From the NCBI RefSeq assembly GCF_025457425.1, contig NZ_JAMXIA010000001.1, forward strand, positions 2,480,001 to 2,544,000: a stretch of 64,000 nt of DNA, in the 5' to 3' direction. Each line of letters starts with the position of its first letter. Within the stretch, counting starts at the first letter, position 1. The stretch comes from Chryseobacterium foetidum. Its GTDB lineage: Bacteria; Bacteroidota; Bacteroidia; Flavobacteriales; Weeksellaceae. Under the pieces are notes generated by a model. It was given only the letters and a program-made list of their open reading frames with translations, made no database searches and was not told the origin of the DNA. Below, piece by piece: positions 1 through 9,074 of this stretch. A program made the position numbers and the translations under genes.

Positions 1-843
1 GGTTTTTCTTTAAATCAAATCGAGAAAATGACTGATATTAAAGAAGAACTCGTTTTCTTTAAAAAACCGACCGACCTTTTTACTTATAACAAAGAAGCCA
101 TCGATTTCGATTTTGAATTATTGACGAAGGGAAAAACATCGCAGGAATTATCTTCCACCAATGGGTTTTTAGGAAATAAAGAAGATTTATTTATCGAAGA
201 AGGTGCAGAGGTCGAATTTTCAACCATCAATACCAAAACCGGAAAAATTTATATCGGGAAAAATGCCGAGGTAATGGAAGGCTGTAATCTTCGTGGTCCG
301 ATTGCACTTTGCGAAGGATCGAAATTTAATTTGGGAGCAAAAATTTATGGCGCTACAACGGTTGGTCCACATTCTAAGGTTGGGGGTGAAGTGAGTAACA
401 TTATTATTTTTGGATATTCCAACAAGGGGCACGACGGTTTTGTCGGAAATTCGGTGATTGGAGAGTGGTGTAATCTGGGTGCAGATACCAATTCTTCCAA
501 CTTAAAAAACAATTACGGAAACGTGAAATTGTGGAATTACAGAACCAAAGATTTTCAGGATACAGGATTGCAGTTTGCCGGTGTAATTATGGGAGATCAT
601 TCTAAAACAGCGATCAACACACAACTCAACACTGGAACCGTAATTGGTGTAGCTTCCAATATTTTTAAAGAAGGTTTCCCTCCAAATTTAATCGAAAACT
701 TTTCGTGGGGTGGCTTTAAAGATGATGAACGTTTTAAATTAGACAAAGCCTATGAAGTCGCCGAAAAAGTGATGGCAAGAAGAAAATTACCTTTAACAGA
801 TCACGATAAAGCGATATTTAAGCATATTTTTAATGAATATTAA
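1..843 (+). CDS. GlmU-like sugar nucleotidyltransferase family protein, 5'-truncated by the window edge
   Basis: The reading frame is open from base 1, so the ATG at 28 is probably internal and the true start lies outside the window. The visible ~280 residues contain runs of hexapeptide-type repeats with I/V-G-x-x-A/S spacing (for example around IYIGKNAEVMEG and GPHSKVGGEVSN), which predict a left-handed beta-helix. This matches the C-terminal half of the Bacteroidetes GlmU-like family, whose N-terminal half is a nucleotidyltransferase; family members are usually near 390 residues. It probably makes or acylates a nucleotide sugar for envelope synthesis, but the catalytic half is not visible, so the substrate is open. 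A strong hairpin terminator follows directly. Confidence 0.75.
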   Translation, partial: GFSLNQIEKMTDIKEELVFFKKPTDLFTYNKEAIDFDFELLTKGKTSQELSSTNGFLGNKEDLFIEEGAEVEFSTINTKTGKIYIGKNAEVMEGCNLRGPIALCEGSKFNLGAKIYGATTVGPHSKVGGEVSNIIIFGYSNKGHDGFVGNSVIGEWCNLGADTNSSNLKNNYGNVKLWNYRTKDFQDTGLQFAGVIMGDHSKTAINTQLNTGTVIGVASNIFKEGFPPNLIENFSWGGFKDDERFKLDKAYEVAEKVMARRKLPLTDHDKAIFKHIFNEY

Positions 844-854
844 TCGATAATTAT

Positions 855-882
855 AAAAACTTCAATTTTTTTTGAAGTTTTT
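855..882 (+). terminator. Rho-independent terminator after the GlmU-like gene
   Basis: An 11-bp perfect stem (AAAAACTTCAA with TTGAAGTTTTT) is followed by a run of T, twelve bases after the stop codon. Confidence 0.8.
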
Positions 883-939
883 TTCTTTTCTGTGTAATAT
901 ATTTTCAATTCAGATTGTCTTATTAATAGAAACCTCTTT

Positions 940-1449
940 ATGACTCATGAAACTTTTAAGAATACGGTATTTATTCTCAGAGATGAGATGTTCCGTTTTG
1001 CGAAAAGGTTTGTGATGAGCAGTGATGAAGCCGAAGATGTTGTACAGGATTTGATGATAAAATTCTGGCAGAAAAAAGAAGAGCTTGCACAGTTCGGAAA
1101 TTTTAAATCCTATGCTTTAAAATCGGTTAAAAATGAATGTTTGAATAGATTAAAACATCACGATGTCAAGACAGGATTTGCAGATCTGCAGCTTCACCGC
1201 TCGGAATTGTACAGCATGGATGTGAATAATATGAAGGAGCAAATCGTCGGTTTTATCAATCAGCTTCCTGAAAAACAGAAAATGGTCATTCATTTGAAAG
1301 ACGTGGAAGAGTATGATGTGTCTGAAATTTCTGAAATGTTGGGAATGGAAGAAAACGCAGTAAGAGTAAATCTGATGCGGGCAAGACAAAAAGTAAAAGA
1401 ACAAATCTCACAATTGATGAGCTATGAGCAACGACAAATTTCAAGATAA
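940..1449 (+). CDS. ECF-type RNA polymerase sigma-70 family factor
   Basis: A 169-residue protein with the two-domain ECF layout: region 2 near residues 10-75 (DEAEDVVQDLMIKFWQKKEE is the typical core) and region 4 near 105-160, where VSEISEMLGMEENAVRVNLM is the helix-turn-helix. No extra domains are present. It directs core RNA polymerase to a dedicated promoter set. Its 3' end overlaps the following membrane-protein gene by 26 bp in another frame, the usual arrangement of a sigma factor with its anti-sigma partner. The DUF4252 genes downstream in the same operon suggest an envelope-related regulon. The family is certain; the inducing signal is not visible. Confidence 0.93.
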   Translation: MTHETFKNTVFILRDEMFRFAKRFVMSSDEAEDVVQDLMIKFWQKKEELAQFGNFKSYALKSVKNECLNRLKHHDVKTGFADLQLHRSELYSMDVNNMKEQIVGFINQLPEKQKMVIHLKDVEEYDVSEISEMLGMEENAVRVNLMRARQKVKEQISQLMSYEQRQISR

Positions 1450-2077
1450 ATATAACGAGGTCTTCCAAAGTTTAAAGGAAGAAAAAATGAACTGGGATTT
1501 TGAAGATTTTCTTCAGAAAGCAGAAGGGCAGGATCAACAGGCAACCGTAATTCCGATCCAAAATAAAAAACCTTCGTTTCCCAAATGGTTTTGGATGGCA
1601 GCTAGTGCCGTGATTGTTTTAGGTTTGACCTTAATTTTTAGTTTAAATGAAAACACAGTTGCAGAGCAGGAAAATTTGGTCAAAAATGAAGTTCTAAAGC
1701 AGAAAAACGAGTTTGTTGCTGAGAATCACGAGCATGATACGCAAATGGCGGTCAATTTTGCAGACTCTGTGGCGGGAGAGAAAAGAGATTCAATCTTCGT
1801 TGAAAGCACGATTGCCGAAAACGATGCTCTGGACGAAATTCTCTCGAAAAAAGCCAGAATGAAAAAGAAAGTAAAGCCTAAATATGTGCAGAACAACTCA
1901 GTAACACAGGATTCATCAGGGTACAGAGATTCTTATGTGATTGTCAACGGCAGAAAAATATCAAGTGAGAAAGAAGCGTTGGACGTTACCACTTTTTCAC
2001 TGATGAAAATGGGAAAAGAATTCAGAAAAACTGTGGCTTCATTCAATAAAGATGAAGGTTTTACAGAAGAATATTAA
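1424..2077 (+). CDS. Single-pass membrane protein, probable anti-sigma factor
   Basis: A 217-residue protein with a charged cytoplasmic N-terminus of about 50 residues, one hydrophobic segment near 54-71 (FWMAASAVIVLGLTLIFS) and a charged, low-complexity outer part with a basic patch (KKARMKKKVKPK). The ATG lies inside the sigma gene, giving a 26-bp overlap and implying translational coupling. I infer an anti-sigma role from this topology and position. I see no ZAS-type His/Cys zinc motif, so it is not a classical ZAS anti-sigma factor. The alternative is an uncharacterised envelope protein of the same operon. Confidence 0.7.
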   Translation: MSNDKFQDKYNEVFQSLKEEKMNWDFEDFLQKAEGQDQQATVIPIQNKKPSFPKWFWMAASAVIVLGLTLIFSLNENTVAEQENLVKNEVLKQKNEFVAENHEHDTQMAVNFADSVAGEKRDSIFVESTIAENDALDEILSKKARMKKKVKPKYVQNNSVTQDSSGYRDSYVIVNGRKISSEKEALDVTTFSLMKMGKEFRKTVASFNKDEGFTEEY

Positions 2078-2089
2078 AATAGAAATACA

Positions 2090-3364
2090 ATGAAAAATAT
2101 AGTTTTACTCATCATACTTTTTTTGGGCAGCTTTACAACATGTACCGCCCAGAATGAGAAAATTGACCAGCTCTTCAATGATATGCAGAAAAAGGGAGTG
2201 ACCTCAATTGAAATTAAAAAGCCAATGTTTGCTCTGCTCAACAGCATCGATATAAGTGATGATTATTTAGGGAGAATAAAACCCGTAATTCGTGACGTGG
2301 ATGGCTTAAAGCTTCTGGTTTTTTCTAAAATTACTTTTCCGGATCATTTAAAATCTGAAAATAAAGGTCAAATAAAAATGAATGAAGAGAAAAGTGAAAG
2401 GGTGTCAAAACTTCTTTCTGATCTTAATCTTAACGAATTGATGTCATTAAAAAGTGACGATGTATCAATGAAATTCCTTGCAGAAAACGCAAAAAACGGC
2501 ATTATTGAAAACCTGATCTTCAATGTGGATTCAAAAGATGAAATCGTAATTTTTATGCTGAACGGAAAGATGAAGATGGATGATGTGAACAGAATCATTA
2601 ATTCAGACGAAATTCAATCTTCAAATCCTAAAAAAGATTCGAGCGGGAGAGTTCCTCTGAAAATAAGCACAATGGATGAACCTAGAAATGTGGGTAACTT
2701 TTCTGGAATTGATGTGAGCAACGGGATTGTGGTGAATTTCACCCAGGAAAATTCCTCTTCAGTAAGAGTTTTTGCTGATATCGATAAATTTTACAAAGTC
2801 ATTACAAAAGTTGAGAATGGAATTTTAAGAATTTACCTTAAAATTGAGAAGAACGAAACGCTGAATTTTAGAACTTTACACGTAAGTGTTTCTGCACCGG
2901 TTCTTGAGCAGATAAAGGCTTCCTCCGGAGCAGTTTTTAATTCTGTAAATACAGTTAATCAGGAAAAAATGATGTTTGAAATCACTTCGGGTTCAGTAGT
3001 GAACGGGAATTTTAATATTGATGATCGTGCAGTTGTAGATATCAATTCCGGTGCGGTGATTAATTCTCAGATGAATGTTAATGATCTTTCAATAAAATCT
3101 ACCAGTGGTTCTGCGCTCAACCTTAATGGAAATGCAAACCTGGGAACGATTGATATAAACAGCGGAGCAGTTTGTAATGCTAAAGATTTTAAATTTAAAA
3201 CCCTCAAGGTAAAAGCAACTTCCGGAGCAGTAATATCAAGCCATGTAATCGGTGAGCTTTCTGCTAAAGCAACTTCCGGCGGTTCAATCCGATACAAAGG
3301 AAATCCGAAAATTGAATCGGGTGTAAATGAAATTTTAGGGGGAAGCCTGAAACAAATTAACTGA
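2090..3364 (+). CDS. DUF4252 + head-GIN (DUF2807) exported protein
   Basis: A 424-residue protein with a signal peptide (residues 1-20, ending TTCTAQ). Residues ~22-170 resemble DUF4252, including the terminal ...FMLNGKMKMDDVNRIIN pattern that the next gene also shows. Residues ~195-410 are a head-GIN domain made of repeated short beta-strands rich in S-G-[AGS]-V/S turns (SSGAVFN, TSGSVVNG, NSGAVINS, TSGAVISS). GIN domains form beta-helical, probably surface or periplasmic structures and lack a known enzymatic role. The gene sits 12 bp after the anti-sigma-like gene and 12 bp before a second DUF4252 gene, so it belongs to the sigma-factor operon. The fusion of the two domains is notable. Confidence 0.85.
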   Translation: MKNIVLLIILFLGSFTTCTAQNEKIDQLFNDMQKKGVTSIEIKKPMFALLNSIDISDDYLGRIKPVIRDVDGLKLLVFSKITFPDHLKSENKGQIKMNEEKSERVSKLLSDLNLNELMSLKSDDVSMKFLAENAKNGIIENLIFNVDSKDEIVIFMLNGKMKMDDVNRIINSDEIQSSNPKKDSSGRVPLKISTMDEPRNVGNFSGIDVSNGIVVNFTQENSSSVRVFADIDKFYKVITKVENGILRIYLKIEKNETLNFRTLHVSVSAPVLEQIKASSGAVFNSVNTVNQEKMMFEITSGSVVNGNFNIDDRAVVDINSGAVINSQMNVNDLSIKSTSGSALNLNGNANLGTIDINSGAVCNAKDFKFKTLKVKATSGAVISSHVIGELSAKATSGGSIRYKGNPKIESGVNEILGGSLKQIN

Positions 3365-3376
3365 TAATTTAGAGCT

Positions 3377-3877
3377 ATGAAAACATTTAAAAACCTGTTT
3401 GTAATTTGCTGTACTTTATTTTTACTGCAATCGTGTATCGTTTCAAGCAAACCTAATATTGCTTTTTTCTCAAATGCAGATTATGATTATGAAGATGCAC
3501 AGTTTGCAAGTGTTAATGTTCCGTTATTTTTGGCAAAGCCTTTTATTAAACAGACTTTGAAAAATGATGGTGAAAGTGAGGCTGTAATTGCTATGGTGAA
3601 GAAAGTTTCGAAAATAAAAATGATGACGGTAGCCAATGGAAGCGAAAAATTGATGAAAGATTACGCCAGTTATCTCAAGAATGAAAATTATGAAGACTGG
3701 GCAACAATAAAACATGAAGGTGAGAATGTAAATATCAAAGTAAAACAGAAAGGCGAGACTATAAATAATATGCTGATTACAGTAAATTCTAAAAAAGATT
3801 TAGTGTTTTTGGACGTTAGAGGCAGTTTTACGGCAGATGATATTTCTAATATGATTAATATCGCAACAGACAAATAA
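3377..3877 (+). CDS. DUF4252 family lipoprotein
   Basis: A 166-residue protein whose first 20 residues are a lipoprotein signal (LLQSC lipobox, Cys20). The rest matches the DUF4252 pattern: a helical start, the central ...KIKMMTVANGSEKLMKDYASYLK segment and the end ...LVFLDVRGSFTADDISNMIN, parallel to the DUF4252 half of the preceding protein. The function of DUF4252 is unknown. The mature protein should be anchored in the outer or inner membrane facing the periplasm. It is the last gene of the sigma/anti-sigma operon and is followed by a hairpin terminator. Confidence 0.87.
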   Translation: MKTFKNLFVICCTLFLLQSCIVSSKPNIAFFSNADYDYEDAQFASVNVPLFLAKPFIKQTLKNDGESEAVIAMVKKVSKIKMMTVANGSEKLMKDYASYLKNENYEDWATIKHEGENVNIKVKQKGETINNMLITVNSKKDLVFLDVRGSFTADDISNMINIATDK

Positions 3878-3904
3878 TTTCACATTCAACATATTTAACT
3901 TTTG

Positions 3905-3931
3905 AAAGTCGCTCGGTGAGTGGCTTTTTTG
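3905..3931 (+). terminator. Terminator of the sigma/DUF4252 operon
   Basis: A stem AAGTCGCTC/GAGTGGCTT (two G-T pairs) with loop GGT is followed by TTTTTTG, 28 bp after the last operon gene. Confidence 0.65.
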
Positions 3932-4003
3932 TTATTTATAAAGTGAATGATTAAGTTTTGTTTAAACTATTACAACCCATTTTCATATTCCGTTTAAAAG
4001 TCT

Positions 4004-4011
4004 TAATTTTG
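4004..4011 (+). promoter_or_regulatory. Bacteroidetes -7 promoter element of guaB
   Basis: TAATTTTG matches TAnnTTTG exactly. The start codon lies only 13 bp downstream, so the leader is very short. No clear -33 TTG is visible. Confidence 0.55.
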
Positions 4012-4024
4012 CAAGAAAGTAAAG

Positions 4025-5485
4025 ATGTCTATTCATAACAAAATTGTAGAGACAGCCATCACTTTCGATGACGTGCTTCTAGTCCCTGCTTATTCTGAAG
4101 TTTTACCTAATCAGGTTTCATTAAAATCAAGACTTACCGACAAAATTAGGCTTAATGTTCCTATCGTTTCCGCTGCAATGGATACGGTAACTGAGGCTGA
4201 TTTGGCAATTGCATTGGCAAGAGTTGGAGGTTTGGGTTTCATTCATAAAAACATGACCATCGAGGAGCAGGCTGCTCAGGTCAACAGAGTAAAACGTTCC
4301 GAAAACGGAATGATTTCTGATCCTGTAACCCTTTCTAAAGATCATACTTTGGCTGAGGCTAAAGAGACAATGGCGAAATATAAAATTTCCGGACTTCCGG
4401 TAGTTGATGCGGAAAATACTTTGATCGGAATTATTACCAACAGAGATGTCAAGTATCAGGAAAACCTTGATCTGAAGGTGGAAGAGATTATGACCAAAAA
4501 AAATCTCATCACTTCTGATAAAAATACCAATCTCGAAAAAGCAAAAGAAATTCTTTTGAAAAGCCGTGTTGAAAAACTTCCGATTGTAGATGACAACAAT
4601 AAATTGGTTGGTTTAATTACGATTAAAGATATAGACAATCAACTTGAGTATCCCAATTCAAATAAAGACCAGAAAGGTCGTTTGATCGTTGGTGCCGGAG
4701 TTGGAGTTGGAGAAGATACTTTAGACAGAATTGAAGCTTTGGTAAAGGCCGGAGTTGATATTATCGGTATCGATTCTGCACACGGTCATTCAAAAGGTGT
4801 TTTAGATAAAATTTCTGAAATCAGAAGCAAATATCCTGATTTGGATATCGTCGGTGGAAATATCGTTACTGCGGAAGCTGCTGAAGATTTAATAAAAGCT
4901 GGTGCAAATGTTCTGAAAGTAGGTGTGGGTCCGGGTTCTATCTGTACAACAAGAGTTGTTGCAGGAGTTGGAGTTCCTCAGTTATCTGCGATCTATAATG
5001 TATACGAATATGCTCAGTCTAAAAATGTTGCTGTAATCGCCGATGGCGGAATTAAACTTTCCGGTGACATCGTAAAAGCAATCGCAAGTGGCGCAGGAGC
5101 AGTAATGCTGGGTTCACTTCTTGCAGGAACAGATGAAGCACCAGGTGAAGAAATTCTTTTCCAGGGAAGAAAATTTAAAACGTACCAGGGAATGGGAAGT
5201 TTGTCTGCCATGAAAAGAGGTGGGAAAGAAAGATATTTTCAAAGTGAAGCCAAAAAATTCGTTCCGGAAGGTATTGAAGGAAGAGTTCCGCACAAAGGAA
5301 AATTGGAAGATGTAATTTTCCAGTTAACAGGAGGTCTTAGAGCCGGAATGGGATATTGTGGAGCCAAAAATATTGAAGCTTTGCAGAATGATGCCAAAAT
5401 GGTCATGATCACAGGAAGTGGTTTGAAAGAATCTCATCCACATGATGTTATCATCACGTCTGAAGCTCCGAATTATTCTTTGTAG
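4025..5485 (+). CDS. guaB: Inosine-5'-monophosphate dehydrogenase
   Basis: 486 residues, the usual length for the family. The enzyme oxidises IMP to XMP with NAD+, the committed step of guanine nucleotide synthesis in the cytosol. Visible landmarks are the N-terminal TFDDVLLVP strand, the AAMDTVTE segment, two CBS domains at about 95-210, the catalytic loop [11 protein letters not shown] with nucleophile Cys307, and the C-terminal flap with the RVPHKG segment. It is monocistronic: its own TAnnTTTG element lies immediately upstream and a hairpin downstream. That hairpin coincides with the left end of an insertion sequence. No missing residue or frameshift was seen. Confidence 0.98.
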   Translation: MSIHNKIVETAITFDDVLLVPAYSEVLPNQVSLKSRLTDKIRLNVPIVSAAMDTVTEADLAIALARVGGLGFIHKNMTIEEQAAQVNRVKRSENGMISDPVTLSKDHTLAEAKETMAKYKISGLPVVDAENTLIGIITNRDVKYQENLDLKVEEIMTKKNLITSDKNTNLEKAKEILLKSRVEKLPIVDDNNKLVGLITIKDIDNQLEYPNSNKDQKGRLIVGAGVGVGEDTLDRIEALVKAGVDIIGIDSAHGHSKGVLDKISEIRSKYPDLDIVGGNIVTAEAAEDLIKAGANVLKVGVGPGSICTTRVVAGVGVPQLSAIYNVYEYAQSKNVAVIADGGIKLSGDIVKAIASGAGAVMLGSLLAGTDEAPGEEILFQGRKFKTYQGMGSLSAMKRGGKERYFQSEAKKFVPEGIEGRVPHKGKLEDVIFQLTGGLRAGMGYCGAKNIEALQNDAKMVMITGSGLKESHPHDVIITSEAPNYSL

Positions 5486-5504
5486 ATAAATTTGAAAATA
5501 AATA

Positions 5505-5546
5505 AAAAAGAATCCGTCTCACAACAAAATTTGAGGCGGATTTTTT
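5505..5546 (+). terminator. Hairpin terminator of guaB, formed by the left IS end
   Basis: AATCCGTCTCA pairs with TTGAGGCGGATT, followed by TTTTTTATTT. The left arm is part of the 21-bp inverted repeat of the adjacent insertion sequence, so the element supplies or replaced the guaB terminator. Confidence 0.7.
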
Positions 5547-5595
5547 ATTTCAGTAAAATGTATATTATTTTGGAAAATAGAAAAAGTTGTCCTCT

Positions 5596-7168
5596 TTAGG
5601 CAACTTTCTTTCTTAGATTGTGTGCTAAAGCGTGTAAACCGAACTCCAATTCTACTTTTTTCAGACCTTTGAGGGTAAACCGCTTAAAATTATTGCAATG
5701 TTTGAGATGTGCAAACACAGGTTCTACTTCAACCGAGCGTTGTTTTCTTTTTTTAATGCCTTTTTCACTGTTTAAAAGCTTTCGTATTTTCTCTTTGTAA
5801 TCTTCCAAATGATGGTTCCGTTCGATGCTTCGGTTTTCTTTGGAACTGTGGCAAACGCCTCTAATTGGGCATCCATAGCAGTTTTTAGCCTGATAATGGG
5901 AGAGCTTTTGAGGATAACCGGTCTTGGTTTTGCGCGTGCTTTCGTGCGTTTTTTCCATCTTTTGTCCCATCGGACAGATATAAAAATCGCCTTCCCCGTT
6001 GTAATGCAGATTTTCTTTGCTGAAAGTCTTGTGTTTCGCCTGATAATGGGCATTCTGCTCTTTGTCGAAAGTATTGTATTTTACAAATGGTGTAATATTG
6101 TTCTGTTCCAATAATTCGTAGTTCTGCTCGCTTCCGTACCCCGCATCGGCAGTGAGTTCTTCCAACTCTTCCATTCTTTTTTTACCAAACAATTTCTCAA
6201 AATTTTCCAAATGACGCTCCAAAGTATTGATATCATTGGTTTGCTGATGGATGGTATAATTGACGATGATTTGATTTTGACTTCGTCGAATCTTCGATTT
6301 CTGTGGAAATCTGTGCATTATAAGCCGGTTTGAGCTGTCCATTCATCATGTGATCGTCCTTCATTCTCATGAAAGTAGCATCTTCATCGGTCTTGCTGTA
6401 GGAATTCCGCTCTGCTAAAATAGCTTCCTGAGCTTCGTATTTATCGAGGTTTTTCTCAAAATTGTTTTTAATGTAATTCAGTTTGGCTTTGGCTTTTTTG
6501 TCGGAATCGGTTTTACCCCCGCTGCCTTTTAATTTGGCATTGATATTTTCTGCCGTTTGCCGGATTTTTTCTTTGCTGATCTCTTTGAACTCCGGCGGTT
6601 CAGGGTCTTTATCTTCTTCCTTTGCCACACTTTGAGCGTATTTCCAGAGCTCTTCCAGTTGACGAAGCATTTTTTCTTTGTTGGTTTTGATGGAATTTGC
6701 CCAGACAAAAGTGTAGCGACCCGCCTGTGCTTCAATTTTGGTTCCGTCTACAAACACCTGTTTCAGGCTCACCAAACCTTCTTCTGCCAAAAGCAAAACC
6801 ACCTGGGAGAAAATATTTTTGAAGGCGGCTTCAAGTTTATGGGCACGAAAACGGTTCACGGTATTGTGATCTACAATACTCATGTTGGAGAGCCACATGA
6901 AGTTGATGTTTTCACGAAGCGCTTTTTCGATTTTCCGCGATGAATAAATATTGTTCATATACGCAAAAACCATCACCTTGAGCATCATCACAGGGTGATA
7001 ACTGGGATTTCCTTCTTTACTGTAAGCTTTCAGGAGCGGGTCAATGTTTACCTTCTCCAAAATATCATTAACGATCCGAACAGGATGATTTTCGGGAATC
7101 AAATCCTCAAAACTATAAGGAAACAAAACCAACTGATTTTGATTATAATGCTTAAAATTCATAAACAA
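5596..7168 (-). pseudogene. IS1182-family DDE transposase split by a frameshift
   Basis: The N-terminal part (7168 to ~6300) carries the DUF772-like start ([20 protein letters not shown]), the NTVNRFR motif and the first catalytic Asp in FVDGTKIEA. The C-terminal part (~6276 to 5596), in another frame, carries the second Asp (ELTADAGYGSE), the Cys-rich YGCPIRGVC stretch and the catalytic Glu (VEPVFAHLK). The reading AYNAQISTE should run into NQIIVNYT, but about 22 extra bases (6277-6298) interrupt it and shift the frame. All DDE residues survive, so inactivation looks recent unless frameshifting rescues it. MFMNF allows a start at 7168 or 7162. Confidence 0.85.
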
Positions 7169-7463
7169 CTATCTGATTATCAGATATAAATATACGAAAT
7201 CCTGCAATAATTACCAAAAAAAACCGCCTCAGTTGTGAGACGGATTCTTTTTAGTTTTTATGTCTTTCCCTATGCGTTTTCGGAGATGTTATTTCGGTGT
7301 AATTATTATAAAATGTGGTATATATTCATGTTTGTGTTAAATAAAATTACTGATTGACAGCGGGTTAAGTCTTTAAAATTCGATGAGTTTAAGTATTTTA
7401 AAAATCACTGTTATGTGGTATCTTGTGTGTGATTTATTTATATATATTTACGCAAAAAATTTT

Positions 7464-8885
7464 ATGAAAAAATCTCTCCTTTCTTTAGGAATTTTATTTG
7501 GTATTCACTTTGGGTTTGCACAATCCATTGATACAAATTTTGGAAGCAACGGAACTGTGACTCATGCAGAAAAAGGTTCTTACTTTGAGCACACATTATT
7601 GCCTGATGGTAAAATTATTATCAGTGGAAGTTATGAAAGTAGCTCATCGAACAAAGCTGTGATGATGAAACTTAATACAGACGGCTCCCTCGACACGAGT
7701 TTTGCTAATGGTGGCATCTTTACCATGGATCTGCAAGCAAGTACGGATTATTATGAAGCTTTTACAAAGGTTTTAGTTCAGAATGACGGTAAATTGTTTT
7801 TTGCATATGGTCATGAATTAGATAACGGCATCGACCCTGAATCTTTGACAATCAATTTAATGAGATTGAATGCGAATGGTACTCCTGATACAACATTTAC
7901 CAGTCCTTATTCAACTACAACCACAGATATTGATAATGCACCATACGAATTCAAGTTGCTTTCATCAGGAAAATATCTTACTTATGGACCTAATTACATG
8001 ATGAGGTTCAATGCAAATGGAAGTCTCGATACCACATACGGGACTAATGGTATAAGAACTATTACCTTCAATATCAATGAACTTTTTATAAACGGAGATA
8101 ATATTTTCATCGACGGAAATCCAAATGGTAATTATTCAAACAGAACTCTTTACAAATTGCAAAACGAAACTTCAGGTATTGCAAGTTCTAATAACTTTGT
8201 TACAGGGAGAATATTTCACAATGAAGGATCAATTTATATAGATAGTAATAATATTTCAACACATGAATTGACGAAATTAGACTCAAATCTGTCACCTGTT
8301 TCGGGGTTTGGTACAAATGGAAAAGTAACTTTGCCAACTCAAACTTATGTGACAGATATGTTGTTTCAACCGGGAGGAAGCATTATACTATATTCCAATA
8401 TCAACAATGTTACACAAGGATATACAGAACATAAATATACTAGATTGAACTTTAACGGATCTCTAAATACAAGTTTTGGACAGGGAGGAACATTTACTGT
8501 GACATTACCGGCTTCATCAGGTTTTCAACCTTATGCTGAAAATCTAGTTCATCCAAATAATAGTATTTACAGCTTTTTCTACGGAAATAATAATACTAAT
8601 AATATATATGTTAAAAGAATATTACTTCCAAACGAACTTCTTGCAGTGAAAGATAATGTAAGTGTACTGGATAAAATTTCTATCGTAGAAAATCCTGTAG
8701 GAAATATGCTTAGACTGTCTGCTGATTTAGAAAATGCAAATATTTACGATGTTTCAGGAAAGCTGATGATGAGAAATCTGAAAGGGCGTGAGCACGCTGT
8801 AGGTTCTCTGTCAAAAGGAGTTTACATCATTAACGGTAAAGTTTCAAACGGACAGACTGTTCAGCTTAAATTTATTAAAAAATAA
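7464..8885 (+). CDS. Delta-60 repeat protein with T9SS type A sorting domain
   Basis: 473 residues from the ATG at 7464, which begins a clean signal peptide (MKKSLLSLGILFGIHFGFAQ); the longer frame from 7383 adds 27 residues lacking signal-peptide character. The body shows delta-60 repeats with S-L-D-T-x-[FY]-G-x-x-G-x-x-T spacing (LDTSFANGGIFT, LDTTYGTNGIRT, LNTSFGQGGTFT), predicting a beta-propeller-like fold. The last ~75 residues form a type A sorting domain (IYDVSGKLMMRN, LSKGVYII, QLKFIKK end), so export is by the type IX system to the cell surface or medium. The ligand is unknown. It stands alone beside the insertion sequence. Confidence 0.87.
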   Translation: MKKSLLSLGILFGIHFGFAQSIDTNFGSNGTVTHAEKGSYFEHTLLPDGKIIISGSYESSSSNKAVMMKLNTDGSLDTSFANGGIFTMDLQASTDYYEAFTKVLVQNDGKLFFAYGHELDNGIDPESLTINLMRLNANGTPDTTFTSPYSTTTTDIDNAPYEFKLLSSGKYLTYGPNYMMRFNANGSLDTTYGTNGIRTITFNINELFINGDNIFIDGNPNGNYSNRTLYKLQNETSGIASSNNFVTGRIFHNEGSIYIDSNNISTHELTKLDSNLSPVSGFGTNGKVTLPTQTYVTDMLFQPGGSIILYSNINNVTQGYTEHKYTRLNFNGSLNTSFGQGGTFTVTLPASSGFQPYAENLVHPNNSIYSFFYGNNNTNNIYVKRILLPNELLAVKDNVSVLDKISIVENPVGNMLRLSADLENANIYDVSGKLMMRNLKGREHAVGSLSKGVYIINGKVSNGQTVQLKFIKK

Positions 8886-8936
8886 TTTGTAGAAAATCAA
8901 AATAACCATTCAAGTCATTGTTTTACAGTGAGAATC

Positions 8937-8969
8937 AAAACCGGCGGTCACATTGTGGCCGTCGGTTTT
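8937..8969. terminator. Hairpin between convergent genes
   Basis: AAAACCGGCGG pairs with CCGTCGGTTTT over an 11-bp stem with one G-T pair. It has A and T runs on both sides and could serve both convergent neighbours. Confidence 0.65.
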
Positions 8970-9074
8970 GTTATAAATTCGTAATGATTACATTTTGATA
9001 AATTTATCTTCACATAATAAAATAGTAAAACCTTACAGAATTAACTGAAAGGTCTTTCTAATGAAATTATATGT

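Larger units (their letters stand above)
5505..7252 (-). mobile_element. IS1182-family insertion sequence, 21-bp perfect terminal inverted repeats
   Basis: Bases 5505-5525 (AAAAAGAATCCGTCTCACAAC) recur as an exact reverse complement at 7232-7252. They enclose a single transposase locus on the minus strand, giving a 1748-bp unit of normal IS1182 size. Both ends also contain an inward TGAGGCGG block that folds back on the repeat, so each end is a terminator-like hairpin. I cannot identify a convincing target-site duplication: the flanks are A/T runs. The exact ends may be a few bases shorter, for example starting at GAATCC. Confidence 0.85.

Noticed and set aside
5809..6114. 101-codon plus-strand frame inside the IS element
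   Set aside because: It is antisense to the conserved C-terminal half of the transposase and has no independent motif.
6270..6300. Programmed ribosomal frameshift in the transposase
   Set aside because: The two frames are offset by 22 extra bases at the junction and no slippery heptamer with downstream structure is evident. Kept open only as a testable alternative.
7383..7463. Upstream extension of the delta-60 repeat protein
   Set aside because: The 27 added residues would put a second hydrophobic stretch before an otherwise perfect signal peptide starting at 7464.
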